A stretch of 64,000 nucleotides of DNA from Eonycteris spelaea (Eukaryota; Chordata; Mammalia; Chiroptera; Pteropodidae), in NCBI GenBank assembly GCA_003508835.1, contig PUFA01000003.1, positions 10,889,501 through 10,953,500 on the forward strand. The letters are read 5' to 3'. How positions within the stretch are numbered: the stretch's first letter is position 1; every line of letters begins with the position of its first letter. Both the position numbers and the translations under genes were made by a program. Positions 33,473 through 45,199 of this stretch are shown here, piece by piece. The notes below the pieces were generated by a model. The model was not told the origin of the DNA. It saw only the letters and a list, made by a program, of their open reading frames with translations, and ran no database searches.

Positions 33473-34179
33473 CCAAGAGGGTCAGTGGGGCGCCCCCGGT
33501 CCATCGAAGCGCCCTCCAGTCGCCCTCCAGTCTCCAGCCCCTTCCTCCTCTTGGTCCCTCTCCCCACCTCTCTCTCTCTCTCCAGAACACCCAGCTAGAG
33601 TCTTCCTGCTTCTCCGTTTTCCTGTCTGATTCTCGTTCCTCGCGTTGCCGTTCTGTTTTGCTCCCTCAGCGAAGTTTCCCCACGCTGCATCTTCCCCCCT
33701 CCACGCCCCCTCTCCCCGCGGGTCTCTTCCTGTCCCCGTGCCCTGGTGCCTCAGGTACCTCTGCCCTTTCTCTTCCAACCTTTCTCCCTCCTTCCCTTTC
33801 TTCCCTCCTCTGGATGCTGCTTGCCTGTTTCAGCTCTGGCTCCAATATCTCTCTCCCATAGGGTCAGCTTCCACCCCTCGCCCACAGCACCTCTAGTTGC
33901 ACTTGACCATGAACTCTAGTTTCAAGCCCTTAGGGGCACTGTTGCCTGCTGCTTCATCAGGGATGATGGAGGGAGCTCCGGCCTTCCAAATAAAAGCTCC
34001 ATCTGTAAGGAGGACCCCAGGCCAGGCTGTCCTGATAAAATGAATGGGGCTGCTCAAGTGTCCCCTGCCCCAGGCCATTGTCACATCTGCAGTGATATCT
34101 TCACATCCCTCCTAGTTAGAGAGCTTCTTGGGCATATCTACCGCGCCAATGTGCAAGGCTGGATCTGAGGCCAACTCTT

Positions 34180-34330
34180 GATGGGCTTCTAATTCCCCGG
34201 GTGACCCTACTCCTGGCAGATCACGTCTCCTGTCCTACCTCAGTCTCCTCATGTGCGTGAACTGAGACAGTCGACCCCGAGTGGTCTCCAAGGTTCAGTC
34301 TGGGTTTCCCCCTGAGTGATTCTGACAGTG
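34180..34330 (+). repeat. Possible MIR fragment
   Basis: ACCTCAGTCTCCTCATGTGCGTGAACTGAGACAGT loosely matches the forward MIR core. Confidence 0.35.
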
Positions 34331-34739
34331 CCACACTAGGGAATCTAGATTCTTACAGAACACTGTGCTTAACTCAAGGGGTGACTTTTGAATGCGGGCC
34401 TTTCAAGCACAGTGACAAAGCAAAGAGAACGTTTGCTGATGGAAGAGTCTTTCTGGGAGTTCCCTCAAACTGCCAGGGTCAGGGGCCTCATCCTCTCTGC
34501 CTAAGGATGTGGCTGAGTGTGACTTGGCCTGCAAGGCCAGGGACCACAGGGAATGTCAAAAAGCCAACTTTGGCCAACAGCAGGCTTGAGTTCTGTGGGG
34601 AAATAGTGGCTTCAGACTTTCCAAAGCCACCCATGGCCCCAGAGAAGGTACCCTGCTGGCTGGCCACTTCCTTGTTTCATTATTTTCATGCTCCTGTTGT
34701 CTGACCTCCCAACCACTTGTATTCACCATTCCCCCCCCC

Positions 34740-34990
34740 ATTTCTTTTGTTCTCATAGTCTCACTTGGCACACCTCTTTCTCCATTTTCACTTCTCCCAG
34801 TTCCATCCATCTTTCATGACTCTGATCAAGGTTCACCTACTCCAGGCAGCCCTCCTTGACTGGTCTAGTCCATCGCAACTACCTTTCTGGACCGTCCACA
34901 GCTGACCATTTGGTCATTCTTATGGCCATTTATTAACTGTTTCCGAGTGCCCACTGTGTGTCAAGTTCTGTGTCAAGCCTTGTGGCTCAT
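34740..34990 (+). repeat. L2 LINE 3'-region fragment
   Basis: TCATGACTCTGATCAAGGTTCACCTACTCCAGGCAGCCCTCCTTGACTGG matches the L2 pattern CAAATGTCACCTCCTCCAGGAAGCCTTCCCTGAC. Confidence 0.55.
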
Positions 34991-35679
34991 GCCCTCTTTA
35001 CACAAGGTTTATCGGCTGGTGGTTCCAGTCTGGTGCCATTGTCAGCCCTTGTCACCAGGCTTGCTCGGGCCTCTTATTTTCCCAGGCACAGAGTGCTCCT
35101 AGTGTCCTCTGAAGTTCCTGACTCTTCCTCCACCCAGTGAAACTCCTTTCCTCCTCTTCCAATGTAGAAATGAGTCCTGCTTCCTTTCACCTCCTAGCTG
35201 TACAGAAGATTTTAGAAGGGAATCTATGTGTGAGGGGGCCACAGAAATGGGAGGAAGGAAGCAGGGGGAGAAAGCCAGGTGACAGAAACTCTCGGCTCCC
35301 CATGGGCCCCCTCTCTTCCCTCCCTCCAACTCCTGCTCCAGGGCTGGAGAGAGCTGTCAGTGCCAAAAAGCTTCTCTCCCACTCCATCTCCTCCTTCCTC
35401 ATCCAGACCCCAGGTCACCCCTCCTCCTCCTTCCTCCCTGCTCCTCCCTCCCGGGCATGGCAGGCAGTTATTGATGGAGACACATAGGGGATTGAAATGA
35501 ATAGCGGTCAGCAGCCCCTGTGACGTTGTCCCTCGTGCTGCTGCCTGCCTCTCTGGGGGCCTCTTTCCTCCTGTCCCCTCGCTGGCCTTGTCCTCTGCCT
35601 GTGCCTTCCTGCAACTGTGAGGCAGCTACTGTCTAGCTACACGCGGGCAAGCCAGCTCGGGACAAGGTCAGGGGCAGGT

Positions 35680-35775
35680 TTGGAGACGGAGGAGGAGGGA
35701 GGAGAGGAGGAAGAGAAAGAGGAGGAGGAGGAAAGAGGAGGGAGAGAAGGAAGGAGGGAGGAGGTGGGGGAGAAA
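35680..35775 (+). repeat. Polypurine (GGA)n-rich tract
   Basis: GGAGGAGGGAGGAGAGGAAGAG-type units over about 95 bp. Frames here give Glu/Gly-rich or Ser/Leu-rich nonsense products. Confidence 0.85.
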
Positions 35776-36009
35776 AATGACCATATTGTTTCCACGGCCT
35801 GGGATAAACAAGGCAAAAAAAAATTTTTTTAAATCTGTTGCTTTTGTCCAGCTTCCAGGAATTTTATGCCACCGCTTTTTTTTTTTTTTGAGAGAACTTA
35901 CAGCCACACTTTGAACCAAATTCTTTAAGAGACCCCCAGAATATGTGTAAACCTCCCTTGACAATCACCTCATTCCATCCTTCCTTTGCTCACCCCCTGC
36001 CTCCTTCCT

Positions 36010-36390
36010 AGTCCCACCCTGCCAGGTACCTGTCTTCAAGACCTTTGCACTGGTTGAGCCCTCTTCCCAGAAGACCCCAACCCCGGTACTGCATGGCTTG
36101 CTCCCTCAGGCTTCCGCTCAAATGTGACCTCCTTAGAGATACCTCTCTTGGCCACCTCATTTAACATCGTAACCCCTCCCCAGCACATACATACTCTCTG
36201 ACCCCTTGTCCTGTTTATTCTCCTCTTTGGCACCCCCTTACTCTGACACAATATTTATATATTTGTATATTGTTCCTTGATTGGCATTCTCCTCATGCTC
36301 AATGAGGCTCCGTTCTTGGATTGGTTCTCGTTACCAGAACAGGGCAGGAACTCAATACATATTTATCGAGAGTATTGAATGCCGAAACAC
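36010..36390 (+). repeat. L2 LINE 3' end
   Basis: AAGACCTTTGCACTGG, then CCGCTCAAATGTGACCTCCTTAG, and the tail GGGCAGGAACTCAATACATATTTATCGAG give the L2 3' order over nearly 400 bp. Confidence 0.8.
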
Positions 36391-36699
36391 ATCGGATACT
36401 TTGGAGGGGACTGTTAGGTGGGGAGAACGTGGAAATGGTACTGGAGGTTGCTGGGAGCTGACCAAGGCCCTGAGGACACAGGAACACAGGACTTTCATAG
36501 TGGTGGGGGACAAAGGTTGCCTGTGAGAGTTGATAGGTGGCCCTGGCTGGGAGGACACTGTCCCAAGACTTCCTCCAGCCCATTCTCCAGTGCCTGCTAG
36601 TGGCAGCTACACCACTCACTCCCCTGCTCTCACCCCAAGGGATCACTCCTGAAACAGGCCGACGTGCAGTTCCAGACAGAAAAGTTGTGTCCAGATGGA

Positions 36700-36835
36700 T
36701 CCTTATCAGCCAGGGGTCACTTACTGATTCCTCTTTCTGTACACCAGTTTCCCCATCTATAAATGGGGACTGTTATTCCCCTCAGTGGCTTATAGGAGGA
36801 CATACTAGCCAATGAGTATTAACCTCTGCAGCGCT
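36700..36835 (+). repeat. MIR SINE fragment
   Basis: GTCACTTACTGATTCC, CAGTTTCCCCATCTATAAATGGGGACTGTTATTCCCC match forward MIR. Confidence 0.65.
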
Positions 36836-37479
36836 CTCTAATTGCAGAGTGCAGTGTAAACACGAACAACCCTTCTGAAGAGGGAGGTCAGCAAAGGCAG
36901 AGTCCGTGTTTCTCCCCCTCTGTCAGGAGAGACTAGCCTTACATAGTGGCTGCCTGGGATAAACCACCCGGGCCTTCGCAAATCATCTTTTCCCCTAGTC
37001 TGATGCTGTCTGACTGCTACCTGCAAAATGAGTTGTCTCACTAGGGCTCTTTAAAAAGGTAGATATGGATAGTGGACAAAAGGACCACATCTTCTCCCTT
37101 GCTGAGGGCAGAGCCCTGGAGGAACAGCGGCTTGGTGGGAAGAGGGTGGCTTCAGGAGGAAGTTTGCCATTACAGAATGGTGCAGAGCATGGTGGGCCTG
37201 GGCCAGAGGCTGAAGTGAGGGCTCAGGGTGTCCAAGGGAGAGGGGGTGCCCAAGCCTCACTCACTGGACACTAACTGGTCTCTCACGTAAGGAACACTGG
37301 GTGGTGCACCCAGAACCCCACCCAGAAAAACTAGCTTGACTTCCTGCCACTCACTGCTGACCTCATAGGAGCTAAGGAGGGGACTTTGAGCTGTGAGGGT
37401 GGTGCAAGGGACCACAGCTCGACAGTCACTAAGCCTGTCAAGCTCACTCTCCCACTGATGTGCTGAGGTGTTCCCCCAG

Positions 37480-37600
37480 AGACATACCTGGTGAAGCCCT
37501 TTGGGAACTCACAGTCTAGTTGGGAAATGGGATTCTCTCAGGAAGCAGTGGCGTACCCATGTAAGAGTGTGGAAAGACGAGGTGAGCAACAGGTTCTGAA
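37480..37600. repeat. Possible ancient interspersed repeat, family not assigned
   Basis: TTTGGGAACTCACAGTCTAGTTGGGAAATGG recalls the phrase GGAGCTCACAGTCTAGTGGGG of a common old repeat. Confidence 0.35.
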
Positions 37601-37664
37601 CCTGATGGTTGGAGAAGCATCCTTTCGGGGATAGGGCTGTTGGCACCGAGTCTCTCCCTTCAGG

Positions 37665-37990
37665 ACCAGCAATTTCCCTTCCCGGGCCTGACCCTACAAG
37701 TAGCTCATATTTGTGCCCACAGAGGAGAGAGCAAGGGTCCACTGGGGCTGTTTAGAATAGCAAAAATCGAAAAACCACCTAAAAGTCCCTCAGGGCAGAG
37801 ATGTTTTCACATATCGACTGTGGAATGCTCTACAGCTGTTTAAAAAATGAAATGATCCTACATGTACCAACATGGAAAGACCATCGTCAGATGGGAAAAG
37901 CAGATGTGAAATCACATACAACAATATACAATAGGAGCATATTCCAATAGTTCCATATGCGCTCAACTCTGTATTTGCACCATAGCACAA
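37665..37990 (+). repeat. Old L1 LINE fragment (ORF2 end and 3' part)
   Basis: TTTAGAATAGCAAAAATCG, CGACTGTGGAATGCTCTACAGCTGTTTAAAAAATGAAATG and CATGTACCAACATGGAAAGACCATC follow old L1M sequence (AATAGCAAAAA, TGGAATACTATGCAGCTATAAAAAAGAATG, CATGGAAAGATC). It has no intact frame. Confidence 0.7.
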
Positions 37991-38799
37991 AGTCTAGAAG
38001 GGTCACGCCATGCAGAAAACAGGAAGTGTGGAGGTAGGGGATGCCTCCCATGACTTTAACTTTTTGTTTTCTTTTGTTTTGTTGACATATTTGGACGCAG
38101 AATATATTCATGTAGCACTTGTCTAATTAACTTTAAAGATTAAAAAAAAATCTTTATTGAAAGAGGAGGATGGACTTAAAAAGGGTGTGGGTGAAAATGG
38201 GTAAGCCAGACAGGACACAGGACTCATAGCCTGCTTTGATGAGACAAAGATCATTGGGCATCAGCTTCCTGGCAAATTCTTCACGAGGGAAATGATCATG
38301 GGTGGATCCTGCTGTTCTCAGCTCTGCTGGTGTCACTGAACACTGTCCGGCACTCACATTTCCTTATGCTGCCATTTAAGCCTTTTCCCACTCACTACTC
38401 CTATTTATCAGTTTTGAGTCTTGTGTCTCTAAACATACTGCCAACACCACGGAGACAGAGACAATGACTTCTAAGCAGAGGGCTGAGCTTCAAGCTCAGG
38501 TGTCTGAGGGCTAGGAGACCAAGGAAACCCAGTGGCGGCAGGAGGGGGGGGCGGGTGCCAAAGAAGAACAGGAAGCACTGAGGGCAGAGGAAGAAAGGAA
38601 GAGAGGAGGAGGGTGTGGCCAGGAGAGGTAAACAGCGGGTTGGGGGATGTTAGGGGGTAGGTAAGCAGAGGGTATTGCCAGGCCAGGGTGTAGGCTGGGT
38701 GGCAGAACACTCTTCTCCAGCAGGCAGCCTGCAGAAGGTTGTGCAAGGGGCACTGTTGATTCCTGAGAAGGGCAGGCACCCTCTCCCAACGTGGGGGTA

Positions 38800-38900
38800 A
38801 AAACACAGTGCAGCAGAATTAATTGCACAGAGATGGCAGTAATTTACAAAGTCCCCGTGAGCGAGTATAAAAGGCCCTTGTCATTGTGAAGTGAAGGAAG
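38800..38900. promoter_or_regulatory. Candidate regulatory block with TATA-like box
   Basis: GCAGAATTAATTGCAC and AGTAATTTAC lie next to GAGTATAAAAGGCC, a strong TATA-like sequence at about 38867. No transcript start can be shown from sequence alone. Confidence 0.3.
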
Positions 38901-39309
38901 TACAATTTCCTGCCTAACTCTGAACAGGGCTAAAGCCTGGGGTGTAACATCATGGAGGGGAAGGCTCCCTATGTGCTCCCTCCTCCCGCCCCAGCCAGGC
39001 CTTGGCTTCCACTAATTGAATTACAGAATTAGCTAGAGGAAGGTGGCTCTAGAATGGGGAGATCTGGGCTCTAATAAAAGATCAGATGCATCAGGCCAGT
39101 CACTTGGCTGGCCTGAAGGAAGTAGGAAGAAGAGAGGGTGAGGAAGTAGGATAGGGGACAGGAAGGGGGCAGGAAAACCCATCAACCAGCCAGAGCCATG
39201 GGTCCAGGAGGGGCTCTCTGTTGAGTGTGATCTCCTTAGGGGGTCCAGAAGGCCCCTCTCTGTCCCAAATCTCTACTCCATTGACCTGCCATGGTGCCTG
39301 AAATCACAC

Positions 39310-39425
39310 CTTCAGAGCATTTTCCTGAGTGGTTCTTACTTACCCCAGGCCGAACCTGAGAATCACCTAGAGGACTTATAAAAACAGGTGTGGACCCTGT
39401 CGCAGTGTTTGCTAAACTACACTCT
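39310..39425. repeat. MER5-type fragment
   Basis: GAACCTGAGAATCACCTAGAGGACTTATAAAAACAGGTG resembles MER5A GCATCACCTGGGAACTTGTTAG. Confidence 0.4.
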
Positions 39426-39439
39426 GCCCCTGGCTTGGC

Positions 39440-41730
39440 ACGTCGAAAGGCTTGGAAGAGATGGCAGGGTGTGTGGAGAGGGTCTGGGATGTCCACTCCT
39501 CAGTTCCAGCCCCATAGTAGTGGCAGGAACCACCCATCTTCAAAAAGGAGATCTGGGAGGTGGGGACGATGGGGGCAGCCTGCAGGGGGTGATGGATGGT
39601 GCCCTCAGCCAAAGAATCAGGGCTGCTGTCCTGCTCCCCTCCTCAGAGCCTCTGGTGCTGAAACTCCGCCTTCACTGGCACCTGCTTTTGGGCTCAGCAC
39701 TGCCCTCCTGCAACAACTCTCTTTAAACTAAAATCCCCAGTGGAAGGCACGGTGGTCTTGAAGTGTTTCTCAGAGTTGCACCTGGTTGTAGGAGATGGGA
39801 AACTGGACCCAGCTCACTGTGACTCTGATGGTCTTCTCAAAATTCTCTCAGCCCTCGTGTCCTTTGTGGTCATAACACAGAGATGGTACAGAGCTGGGGG
39901 TCTAGATCTCCCCAGACCCAGACAGGCAACCCCGAACACCAGTCCAGCCTTCTTCTTCCTGCTGGGCACAGGACAGGGCCCAGTAATCAGACCAAGGGAC
40001 CTAATTGCCTCTGCACCTCGGAGGATGAAAGGACCAGCAGGAAGGCCTTTGCCAAGTGCCTGTCCTGCCAGTCGCCTTGTTTACACCCTCAGCACTGGAG
40101 AATTACATGTGGTGTCTGCTGAAACATCTTCATGGCACTGTGAAAAGGACGAAAAGTGGACATGACATACTGATGGCCTCTCCCCTTTCTCAGCAAAGAG
40201 CACTTGGTCTGTGGCCGGGGTTAACGGGCCTGTGAGCCTTGGAGGTGGGGGGGGCAGGGAAGATGTCAGCCTTTCTAAGGCCCAGCCCACCAGGAAGGTC
40301 AAACCTGCTCTGCTGACACAGGTGCTGGGTTTTCTTTCCACAGCCAACGGGCTGCCCCTGTGCCTCTGTGCCCCTGCTCTGGGCTGGCAGCTCCTGCTGG
40401 TCCCCAGATGGCAAGAAGTGCTCCCTTTCATTTGTGCAAAGGGCTTTTACTTGCCCCAGTGCTGTCGTACCCACGAGCTCATCATTCTTACAGCTCAGAG
40501 TATGCTGGGGGGATATTATCAGCATCTGACAACTAAGAAAGCCTGTGTGACATGCCTCAATGGTGAAGCGGAGACCTGAGGGCCCCAGATGGCTGGTTTG
40601 GTGCAGAGTTCCTGGGGCCCCTCCAGAGGCCCTGGATGATATCTCAGGGCTGTGTTAGCGGGATTCCTGGGGGCCCCAGATGGAAAGTGTCCTCTCTCCA
40701 TGCCCCCACTCCATGGCTTGCACTTGGGGTCAGAGACTTAGGGATGACCACATTCTTTTCCTACAAGGAACCAGGCAGAGTCAGCCAAGGTTCTGGGCCT
40801 CACTGGGCCACATGCACCTGACTTCCCTCTACCCCTGGTGCCCTGTCCAATGTCAATGCAAGTCAGGCTGCTCCACAGAGGGCTCTATCTGAGCATCCAG
40901 GTTGGATTTAGAATGCGTGTGGGCATTTGTTACTCACATGAATGCCTCAATAAACGCTAGAGCTGAGAAACCGAACTATGTTCCCTTCTCATTAACCTGG
41001 TCGGGGAGTTTAGACCTTCCTGTTTTGAATTGTCTCAGAACAGGGTGCACCTGCCGAGAAGCCAGGCATGACTCCGTGGGAATGGACGCCTGGCTCACTG
41101 AGTGCCACGGTAGAAGCGGCTCTCAGAGGCCCACTTGGCTTGGCCCAATCCACTGTTAAACTGTGGGAGATGGGCAGCGGGGGGGCCTCTGAGAAAGTGA
41201 CGCCATCGCGACTGGTCTGGGAGGGAACTCACTTCCGTCCTCTGGCTTACATGTCTCCCTGCCTGCCTGCAGCTGCCTCCTCCTCTTCCCCTGTTTGACT
41301 GGAGCTGGAGAGCCTCTCTGGCTGCCGTTAGCTGTGCTGCTGACCCCCAGCCAGACAGGCTGAATTCCTCAGCATATGGGAAGGACGTGGTGTAGGATCT
41401 GAGCCACCAGAGGCCCCCAAATTTGCTAGACTGTGTGTTCATCTTATGCTCACAGAGAGAGCTCAGTAAATGCTTGTTGAGTTGCTTTCCATGGCGGTTA
41501 GACTGTTGAAATTGAGGTGGGGTCATTTTCCCAGTAGGATCCCCTTCCCCATGCAGAGAGAAGTGTGAAGAAATCCCTCCTCGGCATGTCCCCAAAGCCC
41601 CCACCCCCAGCCTGGCACATCCACAGGGACAGCCCTGCACCCTCCTGATGTCCTTGAGGGTGGAGCATCAGCCTCCCTGGCTCCTTCCTCCTGCAGAAGG
41701 AGAGGTTATCACACCCACAAGACAGGGGAC
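39440..41730. other. Intronic sequence, little recognised
   Basis: A 13-bp direct repeat GGGCCCCAGATGG occurs near 40580 and 40671. A short L2/MIR-tail-like phrase (CAGTAAATGCTTGTTGAGTTG) lies near 41465. Long frames (181 codons minus, 141 codons plus) have no domain. Confidence 0.4.
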
Positions 41731-41739
41731 GGAATTGTC

Positions 41740-42050
41740 TTTTTGTCCCTCATCTCAGTCATACTGAACCAAACTCCTCCACAGCATGTTTCCATGTCAC
41801 CTCTAGGCCTGTGCTGTTTCCTCCTCCCACCTGAATACCTGCCCTGCTCCTGGGTCCCCTACTAAATCTCCCACCTTTGAAGCCCTCCCCAGCTTCCTAG
41901 CCCTCACTGATTCTCCTTCCAATGGGTCCTTCCACATCCAAGTGTTTGAAACACACAAATGAGTGCTTGGTTGAACAGAGTTTTCTGTCGTTTTCATAGG
42001 TGGGAACCGTGTCTCCCCAGCTAGACCACAGTCATGGAGTTGTGCATCTT
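41740..42050 (+). repeat. L2 LINE 3' end, decayed
   Basis: A CT-rich stretch leads into AAACACACAAATGAGTGCTTGG and GGTGGGAACCGTGTCTCCCCAGC, recalling the L2 3' region. Moderately confident. Confidence 0.45.
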
Positions 42051-42994
42051 CTCACATCCTGGACCAAGCCAGGATGGGTGCCTCACAGGAGTCGTTGAGC
42101 TGCTCAGAATCAGGAGGGAAGGGCAGGAGCCTCCCCTCTGATTGCACATAGGCACTCAGGACTTGCCAGGTGCCATGAATTAATCTCACCTTTCTCTTCT
42201 GGCTCCTTCTTAACAGGCCCTAATTCACTTAAAGAACAACACCCAACAAAAAAACCCAGAAGCACACCAACAAAGAAATTCCAACCTCAGCATCCAAGAC
42301 AGGTTATTTTGAAAAGACCAATAGCCAGGAGTCCCACATTACAGGATCAATGTTTAGAAAATGTGATTTTCTTTTTAAAAGCAGAAAAACAATCTCACAC
42401 AGTTCGGGCAGGCCACAGTCCAGCTCTTTTAGAGGGTGTCTTTCCCTCGTGATCTTGGCCACTTAAGCCACTATTCTGGCTGGGCTTTGGGCTTCACCCA
42501 ACATCAATAAGATAGGTTCAATCACAAGCATTTAGCAATATCTAACCTGAGGGCTGAAGCAAAGAAGTAGTCAGCAAAAGGGACTGAGGTGCTGGTCTTG
42601 GGGAGTTAACCCCTGGAGCTCTCCCAGCCCAACCCTAGGTATCAACTATTGTTCCCCTTCGAGGAGGGGTATGGGCTCTGGCTTTTGTTTTAGAGTCAGC
42701 TGGCCCCAATCCTGGGAAAGGTCAGAGCCACTCACAGTTGCCCTTCATTCATAGCTGATCTCGTGAGTGAGAGACAGCTGGCAACTGAGGGGGTGGGTGA
42801 CATATGAGGGGGATGGGACAGAGCTTTGTTCAATTTGATTTCTTCTCTTCCCACCCACATGCCCACAGAGCCCACCAAGAAAGAAGATTGGACTAACTAA
42901 TTCATTGACTGGTACGCAAGACTCAAACTGTGTGAATAGGATCAGATAGAGTGCTGTTGTCTGTGGAAGGCATGAAAGATGCTTCATTCATTCA

Positions 42995-43130
42995 TTCTGC
43001 AACCATTTATTGATAGCCCTCTATTTGCCAGATGATGAAAGACATACACCCTGCTTTAAAGTAGACCCTAAGTAAACACACTTGCAAGGCCAGGCGATAA
43101 GCATGCAAGTATCTACCAAATCAAGGTTTG
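42995..43130. repeat. Ancient interspersed repeat, family not assigned
   Basis: ACCATTTATTGATAGCCCTCTATTTGCCAGATGATG opens like the repeat with CATTTATTGAGCACCTACTATGTGCCAGGCACTG; a run with AAGTAAACACACTTGC follows. Confidence 0.45.
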
Positions 43131-43149
43131 TACAGGGCTCATCTGTGGC

Positions 43150-43405
43150 ACAAATGATAACAGCAAATGCTTACTAATATTTGGTTATATTTTGGACATT
43201 GTTCTAAATGCTTTACTTGTAATCACTTATTATTATAACTATAAAATAGTACTATTATCATCCTCATTTTATAGGCAAGGAAATTGAGGCACTCAAAGAT
43301 GAGAGACTTGCCCAAGGTCTTGCGACCAGATCTGTGGTAGAGCTGGGCTGTGAGCCCGGGCAGGCTGCCTGCACAGTCTGTGACCTTAACCATGGGCTCT
43401 GCCAT
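43150..43405 (-). repeat. MIR SINE, near full length
   Basis: TTGTTCTAAATGCTTTACTTGTAATCACTTATTATTATAAC, ATCATCCTCATTTTATAGGCAAGGAAATTGAGGC, GACTTGCCCAAGGTCTTGCG, GGTAGAGCTGGGCTGTGAGCCCGGGCAG and CCTTAACCATGGGC occur in order. Confidence 0.88.
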
Positions 43406-43639
43406 GTCACAGCGAAGTAATTTCAACTTTGCCTGGGGAGAAATTCTGCCTCCTGAATGAGTCTTGAACCTAGTGGCCCTTAGAGAAGGATGGGCTGGGG
43501 AGAGGGCTCTGCAATGAGAAGACAGAGGTGTGGGCTGCAGGGTGAGTCCGGGGCCCCTAGAGGGCGTGGTCAGAAGGCTGGAGCCCCGGACACCACTGCC
43601 CCCTCCCCTTTAGAGCTCCTCCGGACACCTTCCTCAGCA

Positions 43640-43765
43640 CCTTTCCTTGGCTTTCTCCCTTGTCTCTTCTTCCTCTCCTTTTCCTCTCCTTTCTTTTCCC
43701 CTTCTTTCCTTCCTTCATTTCTTCCCTGTTTTCTTTCTTTCCTTTCTCTTCACCTTTTTTTATTC
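43640..43765 (+). repeat. CT-rich pyrimidine tract
   Basis: TTCCTCTCCTTTTCC and TTTCCTTCCTTC-type units. Adjacent Ser/Phe-rich frames are artefacts. Confidence 0.75.
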
Positions 43766-44904
43766 TCAGCTCAGGGCTGGAACCTCATATTCTCTCTTGT
43801 CCACCTATTTAAGTCCCACTTTGACCACTCCAGGATGCACTTTTTTTTTCAGCCCTAAATAATGGTCACATCTGACCCCCTAGATTCTGTCACCAACTAG
43901 CTGGTGCATCTGGGAAAGCCATTTAACCTGGTGGCCTGATTTGTTCTCATCAGCAGGATGTCTGGAGTCCTGGAAAAGGTCTGCTCCCTTGGAGGGAGGT
44001 GGATCTGGTTCTAATGGTAACCTCTGCCTTGTTCTGGAATTCTCCGGGTAGTTTGGGTAGTTTATATAATCCTCGGGAAAAGGAGGTAAGGACACTTACC
44101 TTCTGGGGTCATGGGCATCCAGCAGGGTGCCAGGCATATAATTAATGAGGGGATTGCTGTTACTACTGTTGTCAGTAGCAGCAGTTGTGATGCGATGCTA
44201 AAGGTTCCCCACAGTGTGAAAAATAGCTTTGGCATTTATACTATCTGGTGTTGTCTGCTTCCCTTGCATGGGACCTGCACATTTATCTGATTATAACTTC
44301 CCCCATACATATCCACATGGACATGGACCTTGTCGTGTTTCCTGCCCTAGCACAGGCCAGCATGCTGGGGGCTCAGAACGAATGACGATTTGGTTTGTAT
44401 TGAGAATCTAGGATGCAAGTGTGTTTTGTTTACCTCAGGTATCTAATATGCTAATGACAGGAGGCAGTAATGAGCTGACAGGGACCTGAGTGACAAAGAG
44501 CTGGCTTCATGCTTCCCTAAAGAGGCACTTCTGTGTCAATTGTTTCTTTTGCAAGAGGAATTGTCAAGACCTGAGGGTGTGGGCTGAGAGGGTTGGGGAG
44601 AGGAAAACTGGGGGTGTCTCACTCCAGAGCAGAGCAGGCCCCTAGCAGCACTGTAATGGGACAGCCCGGGAGAAATGGGCAGCCCCTGCAAGAGTGGGAG
44701 GGAGTGGATGTGTCCTGAGCAATCTTACCCATGTTCCTCACGGACTTCTAGAGAGGACCCTGTGAGCTCCAAGATGGCAGGGCCAGCCCATTTGCCTTGG
44801 ACCCTTGTAAGCCCTACTCTTGACAGGGGGCCTAGAGTGGTGAAAGGAAGCATAGATGAGGGATGGACACTGTTTTTACATTCAATCTCTTAACAGGTCA
44901 AATA

Positions 44905-45035
44905 CAGCCTACAGCAAGTCAATTAGTCTCTTTGAACTTCAGTTTCCTTTTCTGTGAAATGGGTTTTATATCCCTGCCTAGGAGTCTGTGTCCCCAGCAT
45001 CCAGCACAGTCCTAGCACAAACTGGGTCCTAGCAC
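44905..45035 (+). repeat. MIR SINE fragment
   Basis: AGTCAATTAGTCTCTTTGAACTTCAGTTTCCTTTTCTGTGAAATGGG, then CAGCACAGTCCTAGCAC, fit forward MIR. Confidence 0.65.
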
Positions 45036-45084
45036 ACATTCGTCCATGAGTGAATGAGTGGCAGGAGGGAGGGACCAGGAAGCG

Positions 45085-45195
45085 TACACCGTTCTTTTAC
45101 AGAGGAGGAAAGGATGTGTCTGCAAGCTAAGGTGAAACAATCATCCCGAGAGCACACAGTGAGACGATTAGAGCTTAGGTCCACTGCCGGGACTC
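45085..45195 (-). repeat. MIR SINE fragment
   Basis: TTCTTTTACAGAGGAGGAAAGG, GAGAGCACACAGTGAGACG and AGAGCTTAGGTCC resemble reversed MIR. Confidence 0.5.
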
Positions 45196-45199
45196 CTAG

